A DNA stretch of 12,144 nt from an uncultured Paracoccaceae bacterium (lineage in GTDB: Bacteria > Pseudomonadota > Alphaproteobacteria > Rhodobacterales > Rhodobacteraceae). Where the stretch lies: contig CAJXHQ010000037.1 of the NCBI GenBank assembly GCA_913054485.1, positions 1 through 12,144 of the forward strand, in the 5' to 3' direction. How positions within the stretch are numbered: position 1 is the first letter of the stretch; each line of letters opens with the position of its first letter. The notes below the pieces were generated by a model, which did no database searches, was not told the DNA's origin, and was given only the letters and a program-made list of their open reading frames with translations. Below are positions 1 to 6,158 of the stretch, in pieces. Position numbers and translations under genes: made by a program.

Positions 1-651
1 GGAAACGGCACCAAGGCCCCTGCGCATGAGATCGTCTACCAGACCCTGCGCCAGCAGATTCTCTTTGGCGAACTGGCCCCTGGGCAGCCGATCACAATCC
101 AGGGTCTGACTGCGGCCCTGGACGCCGGGATGACCCCTGTGCGCGAGGCGATCCGCCGGCTGATCTCGGACGGGGCGCTGATGTTCCAGGGCAACCGCCG
201 CGTGTCGGTTCCACTGCTCACCGAGGGTGATGTGGAGGAGCTTATTTTTGCAAGAAAAACAATTGAATGCGAGCTGGTTCGCCGGGCCTCACAGCGCATG
301 AACGAGGTGGAAGTCGACGCGCTGGAAGAGATTGATCTGGCGTTGGACAAGGCGATTTCCAAGGGGGATATCGCGGATTACCTGGTGCAGAACTACCGGT
401 TCCATACGCAGCTCTACGAACATGCTGACGCGCCGGTGCTCAGCGATCTGGCGGATCGGCTGTGGCTGCGCTTCGGGCCATCGCTGCGGGTGGTCTGCGG
501 GCGCCTCGGCACGCAGAGCTTTCCGGACCGCCACAAAGACATGATCGAGGCACTGCGCAAAAAAGATGCAGAGCTGGCTGCGCTGGCAATGGAGCGGGAC
601 GTGGCGCAGGGCATGGAGCAGGTGGGGCAGGGGCTGGCCGGGTCGAACTGA
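1..651 (+). CDS. GntR family regulator, FCD (FadR-like) subfamily, 5' partial
   Basis: This is a DNA-binding regulator whose start lies before the window; the frame is open from base 1 and probably lacks only a short N-terminus. Counting codons from base 1, residues 9-70 form the GntR winged helix: a VYQTLRQQILFGELAPGQ helix, then the recognition segment GMTPVREAIRRL (43-54) and the wing up to NRRVSVP. Residues about 75-205 are an all-helical FCD ligand domain with the FH pair (His135) and a second His (His178, RHKDMIEAL). The residue where the last metal-binding His is expected appears to be Asp (about 200), so metal binding may be altered. FCD regulators usually repress catabolic genes until an acid or amine effector binds. 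The gene lies 64 bases before a polyamine-type aminotransferase in the same direction, so it most likely controls that gene and the transporter beyond it. The family is certain; target and effector are inferred. Confidence 0.93.
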   Translation, partial: GNGTKAPAHEIVYQTLRQQILFGELAPGQPITIQGLTAALDAGMTPVREAIRRLISDGALMFQGNRRVSVPLLTEGDVEELIFARKTIECELVRRASQRMNEVEVDALEEIDLALDKAISKGDIADYLVQNYRFHTQLYEHADAPVLSDLADRLWLRFGPSLRVVCGRLGTQSFPDRHKDMIEALRKKDAELAALAMERDVAQGMEQVGQGLAGSN

Positions 652-656
652 TTCGA

Positions 657-684
657 TTGACATGTGAGAATTTGATCATATTCT
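657..684 (+). promoter_or_regulatory. Putative sigma-70 promoter of the aminotransferase gene
   Basis: TTGACA (657-662), a 16-base spacer and TATTCT (679-684) form a good -35/-10 pair 32 bases before the aminotransferase start. It would let this gene be transcribed apart from the regulator upstream. The -10 element overlaps a near-palindrome described separately. Confidence 0.55.
668..683. promoter_or_regulatory. Candidate operator palindrome over the -10 element
   Basis: GAAT-T-TGATCA-T-ATTC is a 16-base inverted repeat with 14 of 16 positions symmetric. It covers most of the -10 element before the aminotransferase gene, where a bound repressor would block transcription. The GntR protein encoded just upstream is the obvious candidate, but the sequence differs from the TGGTATACCA palindrome before the transporter operon, so the assignment is only an inference. 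Confidence 0.4.
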
Positions 685-715
685 TGAGGCAACCTCTGAG
701 TTAAGGAGTCGCCTC

Positions 716-2104
716 ATGACTGTTATCACCAATCACCTGCCCACCGCCGAGCTTCAGGCGCTGGATGCGGCCCACCACATGCACCCGTTCACCGCCAATG
801 GCGAGCTGGCGGAAAAAGGCGCGCGGATCATCACCCGCGCCAAGGGTGTTACCCTGACCGACAGCGAAGGCAACGAGATCCTCGACGCCATGGCGGGCCT
901 GTGGTGCGTCAACATCGGCTACGGCCGCGATGAGCTGGCCGATGTGGCCGCCCGCCAGATGCGCGAGCTGCCCTATTACAACACTTTCTTCCAGACCACC
1001 CACGTGCCGGCCATCGCCCTGGCCAATAAGATCGCCGACCTGGCACCGGGTGATCTGAACCACGTCTTCTTTGCCGGTTCCGGCTCAGAGGCCAATGACA
1101 CCAATATCCGCATGGTGCGCCATTACTGGGCGCTGAAGGGCAAGCCCTCGAAATCCATTATCATCAGCCGCAAGAACGCTTATCACGGCTCTTCGGTGGG
1201 CTCCGGTTCGCTTGGCGGCATGACTGCGATGCACGAACAGGGTGGCCTGCCGATTGCTGATATCCACCATATCGACCAGCCGCACTGGTGGGCCGAAGGC
1301 GGCGACAGCGATCCTGAGGTATTTGGCCTGGAACGAGCGCAGGAGCTGGAAAAAGCAATTCTCGCGCTGGGCGAAGACCGTATTGCGGCCTTTATCGCGG
1401 AGCCGATCCAGGGCGCCGGCGGCGTCATCGTGCCGCCTGCCAGCTACTGGCCGGAAATCCAGCGCATCTGCGACAAATACGAGATCCTGCTGATCGCCGA
1501 CGAAGTGATCTGCGGCTTCGGGCGCACCGGCAATTGGTTCGGCTCTGAAACCGTCGGTATCACCCCGCATATCATGACCATCGCCAAGGGCCTGTCCTCG
1601 GGCTACGCGCCGATCGGCGGTTCCATCGTCTGCGACGAGGTTGCTGCGGTGATCGCCGACGGCGAATTCAACCACGGCTATACCTATTCCGGCCACCCGG
1701 TAGCGGCGGCAGTGGCGCTGGAAAACCTGCGCATCATCGAAGAGGAAGGTATCATCGCTCACGTGCGCGATGTGGCCGGTCCGGCGATGAAAGAAGCCTG
1801 GGAAAGCCTGGCTGACCATCCGCTGGTCGGCGAAGCCAGGATCGTTGGCTTGATGGGGTCCATCGCGCTGACCCCCAACAAGGACACCCGCGCGCCCTTC
1901 GCCGCTGATGCGGGCACAGCCGGCTTCATCTGCCGCGAGCGCTGCTTTGCCAACAATCTGGTGATGCGCCACGTGGGCGACCGCATGATCATCTCGCCGC
2001 CGCTGGTGATCACGCCCGAGGATATCTCGGTGCTGATCACCCGCGCCCGCAAGTCGCTGGACGAGGCCTATGAAATCCTGAAAGAGCAGGATTTGCTGAA
2101 GTAA
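716..2104 (+). CDS. spuC: Class III PLP aminotransferase, putrescine/amine:pyruvate type (SpuC-like)
   Basis: This 462-residue enzyme is a fold-type I omega-transaminase. It is expected to move the terminal amino group of putrescine or a similar amine to pyruvate, giving 4-aminobutanal and alanine in the cytoplasm. The PLP-binding Asp262 lies in LLIADEVICGFGRTG and the Schiff-base Lys291 in MTIAKGLSSGYAPIGG. GSGSEANDTN near residue 122 binds the cofactor phosphate, and the NHGYTYSGHP segment follows the lysine. Length is normal for the family (450-470). From memory the whole sequence is very close to the Ruegeria pomeroyi omega-transaminase of known structure, including MHPF, AMAGLWCVNIGYGR and the CRERCFANNLVMRHVGDRM block. 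The start is fixed by AAGGAG (703-708) seven bases before the ATG. The regulator upstream and the PotABCD-like operon downstream support polyamine breakdown. Substrate range cannot be read from sequence; beta-alanine or aromatic amines are alternatives, so the symbol is tentative. Confidence 0.93.
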   Translation: MTVITNHLPTAELQALDAAHHMHPFTANGELAEKGARIITRAKGVTLTDSEGNEILDAMAGLWCVNIGYGRDELADVAARQMRELPYYNTFFQTTHVPAIALANKIADLAPGDLNHVFFAGSGSEANDTNIRMVRHYWALKGKPSKSIIISRKNAYHGSSVGSGSLGGMTAMHEQGGLPIADIHHIDQPHWWAEGGDSDPEVFGLERAQELEKAILALGEDRIAAFIAEPIQGAGGVIVPPASYWPEIQRICDKYEILLIADEVICGFGRTGNWFGSETVGITPHIMTIAKGLSSGYAPIGGSIVCDEVAAVIADGEFNHGYTYSGHPVAAAVALENLRIIEEEGIIAHVRDVAGPAMKEAWESLADHPLVGEARIVGLMGSIALTPNKDTRAPFAADAGTAGFICRERCFANNLVMRHVGDRMIISPPLVITPEDISVLITRARKSLDEAYEILKEQDLLK

Positions 2105-2134
2105 CTGGCAGGCAAGCCCTTGTGAACTATTTCG

Positions 2135-2160
2135 AAAGGCGGTCGCAAGGCCGCCTTTTT
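2135..2160 (+). terminator. Rho-independent terminator after the aminotransferase gene
   Basis: AAAGGCGG (2135-2142), an 8-base loop and CCGCCTTT (2151-2158) form a perfect 8-pair stem running into a five-T tract. It lies 31 bases past the stop codon and separates this gene from the transporter operon. Confidence 0.88.
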
Positions 2161-2189
2161 CATTCGGCCTTGCGGAGTGCACAAACCCC

Positions 2190-2206
2190 TTGACTTTGGT
2201 ATACCA
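2190..2206. promoter_or_regulatory. Candidate GntR/FCD operator TGGTATACCA beside a -35-like element
   Basis: TGGTATACCA (2197-2206) is a perfect 10-base palindrome. It fits the TGGTnnnACCA-like sites known for FCD-type GntR repressors. It directly follows a TTGACT -35-like hexamer (2190-2195), so a bound repressor would hinder RNA polymerase. I see no strong -10 at the normal distance, so the promoter part is weaker than the operator part. The regulator at the start of the window is the likely binder. Confidence 0.55.
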
Positions 2207-2406
2207 TATTAGGATTGATAGGTGGTCCGGCCGGAACGGGGCTTCATATCCGTGTGCAATAGGGAGGCGCGCCGCAAAATGATCGGTATCTGCCGCAAAA
2301 AGTCCGCTCCAAATCTTGCCTGGCGGATTGAATATGCAGCAGAAGATCAATTTCGGAGCAGGCGGCTGCGAAAACGATGCCTTTCCCGCCGTGGCTCTCG
2401 AAAGAT

Positions 2407-2447
2407 TATTATTTTCGTACCTAGCGCTGGATATGCTCGGTATGCCA
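2407..2447 (+). promoter_or_regulatory. Possible second promoter with imperfect operator copy
   Basis: TATTAT (2407-2412) matches the -10 consensus at five of six positions, but the -35 region is poor. About 26 bases after it lies CGGTATGCCA (2438-2447), which matches the upstream palindrome TGGTATACCA at eight of ten positions. A repressor bound here would sit just downstream of the start point. This is a tentative reading. Confidence 0.25.
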
Positions 2448-2505
2448 ACATCTAAAATCACAAGCGCAGAGCAAATCTGCCGGTAGACACAATGGGGAGA
2501 TACTC

Positions 2506-3606
2506 TTGGCCGACGGTGCGAACAGCGCCGCGTTCGTTGAATTTGAACGCGTGCAAAAGAGTTATGACGGCGAAAACCTGGTCGTCAAAGACTTGAATCT
2601 TTCGATGCCCAAGGGCGAGTTTCTGACGATGCTGGGGCCGTCGGGCTCTGGCAAGACCACCTGCCTGATGATGCTGGCAGGGTTTGAGACCGCGACCCAC
2701 GGCGACATCCGCTTGGGCGGCACTTCTATTAACAACATTCCGCCGCATAAGCGCGGCATCGGCATGGTGTTCCAGAACTATGCCCTGTTCCCGCATATGA
2801 CCATTGCCGAGAACCTCAGCTTCCCGCTGGAGGTCCGCAAGATGGGCAAGTCCACGCGCGAAGAAAAGGTGCAGCGGGCATTGGACATGGTGGAGATGGG
2901 CGCCTTTGGCGGCCGCCGTCCGTCACAGCTGTCGGGCGGCCAGCAGCAGCGGATCGCCCTGGCCCGCGCGCTGGTGTTTGAACCGGAACTGGTTCTGATG
3001 GACGAACCGCTCGGCGCGCTGGACAAGCAGCTGCGCGAAAAGATGCAGTTCGAAATCACCCATCTGGCGCATCGTCTCGGCATCACCGTGGTCTATGTGA
3101 CCCACGACCAGACCGAAGCATTGACCATGTCGGACCGCGTCGCGGTGTTCGACGACGGCCGCATCCAGCAGCTGGCGCCGCCTGATAAGCTCTATGAGGA
3201 ACCGCAGAACAGCTTCGTGGCGCAGTTCATCGGCGAGAACAACACGCTGGAAGGCACCGTCAAAGAGATCAAGGACGGCATTGCGCTGGTGCAGCTGGAC
3301 GATGGTGAGCTGATCGACTGCAAGCCGGTCAATGTCAGCCAGCCGGGCGAACGGACTCGCGTGTCGATCCGCCCCGAACGTGTCGAATACAACAAGGGCC
3401 GCCTGCAGGAAGGCGCCCATACGCTGAAAGCCGAAGTGCTGGAATTCATCTACATGGGCGACATTTTCCGCACCCGCCTGCGGGTTGCCGGCAATGATGA
3501 GTTTATCATCAAGACCCGCAACGCGCCGGATGTGGAGCGCCTTGTCCCCGGCCAGCAAATTGAAATCGGCTGGCTGCCCGAAGATTGCCGCGCGCTGGAC
3601 GCCTGA
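2506..3606 (+). CDS. potA: Polyamine-type ABC transporter ATP-binding protein (PotA-like)
   Basis: This 366-residue cytoplasmic ATPase powers the importer encoded by the next three genes. It has Walker A GPSGSGKTT (44-52), Q-loop Gln90 in MVFQNYALFPHMT, the signature LSGGQQQR (142-149), Walker B LVLMDEP (162-168, catalytic Glu167) and switch His200 in YVTHDQTEA. Residues about 240-366 form the C-terminal TOBE regulatory domain usual in PotA, MalK and FbpC ATPases; total length is typical. The start is a TTG preceded by GGGGAG (2494-2499) with a six-base gap. The nearest ATG, at 2492, is out of frame, and the reading MADGANSAAFVEFERV leads straight into the first beta strand. It is the first gene of the operon. 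That it serves polyamines is inferred from its neighbours, because this ATPase class also serves spermidine, iron, sugar and opine importers. Confidence 0.93.
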   Translation: MADGANSAAFVEFERVQKSYDGENLVVKDLNLSMPKGEFLTMLGPSGSGKTTCLMMLAGFETATHGDIRLGGTSINNIPPHKRGIGMVFQNYALFPHMTIAENLSFPLEVRKMGKSTREEKVQRALDMVEMGAFGGRRPSQLSGGQQQRIALARALVFEPELVLMDEPLGALDKQLREKMQFEITHLAHRLGITVVYVTHDQTEALTMSDRVAVFDDGRIQQLAPPDKLYEEPQNSFVAQFIGENNTLEGTVKEIKDGIALVQLDDGELIDCKPVNVSQPGERTRVSIRPERVEYNKGRLQEGAHTLKAEVLEFIYMGDIFRTRLRVAGNDEFIIKTRNAPDVERLVPGQQIEIGWLPEDCRALDA

Positions 3607-3673
3607 CGCCCTGCGCCGCAAACCGCCCCGGCAGGGGCACAAGAACAAGAAAATCAACAAGGAGAGAGTGCAC

Positions 3674-4777
3674 ATGAAACTCAAGACGTTGACTGCATTG
3701 GCAGCCACCACGGCGCTGGTCGCGCCGATGGCGATGGCGGCCGATATGGCGGACGAGATGACCATCGTGTCCTGGGGCGGCGCCTATTCGGCCTCCCAGA
3801 AAAACGCCTATCATGACCCCTATTCCGCGAATACCGGCGTCAAGATCATCAACGACGAAAGCTCGGCCGAAGCGGTGGCCAAGCTGCGTGCGATGAATGA
3901 AGCGGGCAATGTGACCTGGGACGTTGTTGACGTTGTGGCCGCAGACGCGATGCGCCTGTGCGACGAAGGCCTGGCGATGGAAATCGACCCGGACACCCAG
4001 CTGGCCGCCGCGCCCGACGGGACCTCCGCTGCGGATGATTTCGGCGACCTGCTGGTCTCCGAATGCTTCATCCCGCAGATCGTTTATTCCACCACCTTCG
4101 GCTACCGCACCGACATGGTCGGCGACACGCCGCCGGAATCGGTCTGCGCGATCTTCGATCTGGACGCCTACCCGGGCAAGCGCTCGCTGCAGAAGCGCCC
4201 GATCGACAACGTCGAGTGGGCTCTGTACTGCGATGGCGTCGCCAAAGAAGACATCTATGACACGCTGAGCACACCGGAAGGTGTCGATCAGGCGCTGGCG
4301 AAGCTGGACACCATCAAGGACAACGTTGTCTGGTGGACCGCAGGCGCGGAAACCCCGCAGCTGCTGGCCGATGGCGAAGTTGTGATGGGCTCGACCTATA
4401 ACGGCCGCCTGTTCTCGGCCATCGCCGAACAGAACCAGCCGATTGGCATGCTCTGGGACATGCAGTCCTTCGATCTGGACGGCTGGATCATCCCGGCAGG
4501 CCTGAGCGAAGAGCGCAAGGCCCGCGCCCTGGACTACATCATGTTTGCGACCGACACCCAGCGTCTGGCGGATCAGGCCAAGTACATCTCCTACGGTCCG
4601 GCACGTAAGTCCTCGGCGCCGCTGGTTGGCAAACACGCCGAACTGGGCATCGACATGGCGCCGCATATGCCGACCGACCCGGCCAACGCTGGCAACGTGC
4701 ACATCTATGACTATGAGTGGTGGGCCGACAACCGCGACGATCTGGACGCCAAGTTCCAGGCCTGGCTGGCCAAGTAA
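3674..4777 (+). CDS. potD: Periplasmic substrate-binding protein of polyamine-type ABC importer (PotD/PotF-like)
   Basis: This 367-residue protein should capture the substrate in the periplasm and deliver it to the permeases. Residues 1-22 form a Sec signal peptide: MKLK, a hydrophobic Ala/Leu stretch and AMA before the cut near residue 22. The mature part begins EMTIVSWGGAYS, as in the COG0687 family of spermidine/putrescine-binding proteins. Later family segments are the DVVDVVAADAMRLCDEGL block (about 83-100), VVWWTAGAETPQLLADGEVVMG and DLDGWIIPAG, whose Trp and Asp residues could line an amine-binding cleft. Four cysteines (96, 131, 158, 186) might form disulfides. The open frame extends further upstream into the ATPase gene, but AAGGAG (3659-3664) and the signal peptide fix the ATG at 3674. 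Polyamine binding is inferred from context; related branches bind other amines or opines, so the symbol is tentative. Confidence 0.9.
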   Translation: MKLKTLTALAATTALVAPMAMAADMADEMTIVSWGGAYSASQKNAYHDPYSANTGVKIINDESSAEAVAKLRAMNEAGNVTWDVVDVVAADAMRLCDEGLAMEIDPDTQLAAAPDGTSAADDFGDLLVSECFIPQIVYSTTFGYRTDMVGDTPPESVCAIFDLDAYPGKRSLQKRPIDNVEWALYCDGVAKEDIYDTLSTPEGVDQALAKLDTIKDNVVWWTAGAETPQLLADGEVVMGSTYNGRLFSAIAEQNQPIGMLWDMQSFDLDGWIIPAGLSEERKARALDYIMFATDTQRLADQAKYISYGPARKSSAPLVGKHAELGIDMAPHMPTDPANAGNVHIYDYEWWADNRDDLDAKFQAWLAK

Positions 4778-4799
4778 TCCGCACTCACGGATCAAAACG

Positions 4800-4824
4800 G
4801 GGAGGGGCCTTCCAGGCCCTTCCC
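4800..4824 (+). promoter_or_regulatory. Stable intercistronic hairpin after the binding-protein gene
   Basis: GGGAGGGGCCT (4800-4810), loop TCC and AGGCCCTTCCC (4814-4824) form an 11-pair stem with one G-U pair. No T tract follows, so it is not a classic terminator. In ABC importer operons such hairpins protect the upstream mRNA from 3' exonucleases and give more binding protein than permease. That role is inferred here. Confidence 0.65.
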
Positions 4825-4881
4825 AACCGCAGAAAGGCGCAAAAAAGACGCCATGCGTAAAGATTTAACGGGGAACCCGAC

Positions 4882-6153
4882 ATGAGCGATACCACCCAGA
4901 CCGGCCCGGTGCTGGCCGCGGATGGCACTCCGCTGAAGCGCAGCCTCGCGCGCGCGCTCCGGATGCAGAAGATCCGCGCATTGATGCTGATCGCACCCTT
5001 GCTGCTGTTCGTGCTGCTCACCTTCATCCTGCCGATTGCCGACATGCTGTTCCGCTCGGTCGAGAACTCCATCGTGCCGGACAACCTGCCACGCACGGTT
5101 GTTGCCCTGCAGGACTGGGATGCCAACAGCGGCGAAATCCCGGATGAGGCGGTCTTCACCGCACTGGCTGCCGACCTCAAGATCGCTGCCGAAGCCAAGA
5201 TCCACACCCGCATCGGCTCGCGGCTGAACTATGAAAAACCCGGTATTTCCTCGCTGTTCCGCAAAGCGGGCCGCCGGGTGAAGAAATGGGACATCGAGGC
5301 CGATGGCCCCTTCACCGAGCAGTTCATCAAGATCGGCAAGGGCTGGGGCGACCCGGAGGTCTGGCGCACGATTAAGACCTACTCCGGCACCTATACCAAC
5401 GGCTATTTCCTGAACGCTGCCGACATGCAGAAAGGCCCGGACGGGGCCGAATGGCGGCCCGAGAACGAGCAGATCTACTTCACCCTGTTCAAACGCACGA
5501 TGTTCATGTCGCTGGTGATCACGGTGTCTTGCATCGTGCTGGCTTATCCGGTGGCCTGGATCCTCGCCAACCTGCCCGCGCGCACCGCTAACCTGCTGAT
5601 GATCCTGGTGCTTCTGCCCTTCTGGACCTCGCTTCTTGTGCGCACATCCGCCTGGAAAGTGATGCTGCAGCAGCAGGGCGTGATCAACGAGGTTCTGGTC
5701 TGGCTCGGCCTTGTGGCAGACGACTCGCGCCTGCAGCTGATCAACAACCAGACCGGCACAATCATCGCGATGACCCACATCCTGCTGCCCTTCATGATCC
5801 TGCCGATGTATTCGGTGATGCAGACCATCAACCCGACTTACTTGCGGGCGGCCAAGTCGCTGGGCGCCACCAACTGGACAGCCTTCTGGTGGGTCTATAT
5901 CCCGCAATCGGTGCCGGGCATCGGTGCGGGCAGCATCCTCGTCTTCATCCTGTCCATCGGCTACTACATCACGCCGGAACTGGTTGGCGGCACCAAGGGG
6001 GTGTTCATTTCCAACCGGATCGCTTTCCACATCTCGACCTCGCTCAACTGGGGTCTCGCGGCGGCGCTGGGCACCATCCTGCTGGCGGTCGTTCTTCTCC
6101 TCTACTGGGCCTATGACAAGATCGTGGGCATCGACAACGTGAAGCTGGGGTAA
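4882..6153 (+). CDS. potB: ABC transporter permease 1 (PotB/PotH-like) with enlarged periplasmic insert
   Basis: This 423-residue inner-membrane protein is one half of the importer channel. A first helix spans about 34-52 (ALMLIAPLLLFVLLTFILP). The remaining helices run from about 207 to 412. The cytoplasmic EAA loop that docks on the ATPase is at 322-346, RAAKSLGATNWTAF followed by WWVYIPQSVPG, with Arg where many homologues have Glu. Enterobacterial PotB and PotH have about 275-320 residues. The excess is a hydrophilic block of about 145 residues (58-205) between the first and second helices, expected in the periplasm, containing AADLKIAAEAKIHTR and an aromatic-rich GTYTNGYF segment. GGGGA (4870-4874) lies seven bases before the ATG. 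It follows the binding-protein gene after 104 bases and precedes the second permease by five. The family is secure; the substrate is inferred. Confidence 0.92.
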   Translation: MSDTTQTGPVLAADGTPLKRSLARALRMQKIRALMLIAPLLLFVLLTFILPIADMLFRSVENSIVPDNLPRTVVALQDWDANSGEIPDEAVFTALAADLKIAAEAKIHTRIGSRLNYEKPGISSLFRKAGRRVKKWDIEADGPFTEQFIKIGKGWGDPEVWRTIKTYSGTYTNGYFLNAADMQKGPDGAEWRPENEQIYFTLFKRTMFMSLVITVSCIVLAYPVAWILANLPARTANLLMILVLLPFWTSLLVRTSAWKVMLQQQGVINEVLVWLGLVADDSRLQLINNQTGTIIAMTHILLPFMILPMYSVMQTINPTYLRAAKSLGATNWTAFWWVYIPQSVPGIGAGSILVFILSIGYYITPELVGGTKGVFISNRIAFHISTSLNWGLAAALGTILLAVVLLLYWAYDKIVGIDNVKLG

Positions 6154-6158
6154 GGCAC

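Larger units (their letters stand above)
2161..2505. other. Gene-poor upstream region of the transporter operon
   Basis: These 345 bases lie between the terminator and the ATPase gene. A 77-codon GTG-initiated frame (2222-2455) crosses it, but it lacks a ribosome-binding site, is very rich in Arg and Lys and resembles no family I know, so I regard the region as non-coding. It contains a TTGACT element (2190-2195), the TGGTATACCA palindrome (2197-2206), an imperfect copy CGGTATGCCA (2438-2447) and an AT-rich patch with a -10-like TATTAT (2407-2412). It is probably the control region and leader of the operon. Confidence 0.6.

Noticed and set aside
2222..2455. A 77-codon GTG-started frame in the gap before the transporter operon
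   Set aside because: It has no ribosome-binding site, an odd Arg/Lys-rich composition, no known family and overlaps promoter-like elements; treated as non-coding.
3625..3638. Five-pair hairpin GCCCC-GGCA-GGGGC between the ATPase and binding-protein genes
   Set aside because: It is short and has no T tract; too weak to call as a terminator or attenuator.
3485..3673. An upstream extension of the binding-protein gene overlapping the ATPase gene
   Set aside because: The signal peptide and the AAGGAG site place the start at 3674; the extension would bury the signal peptide.
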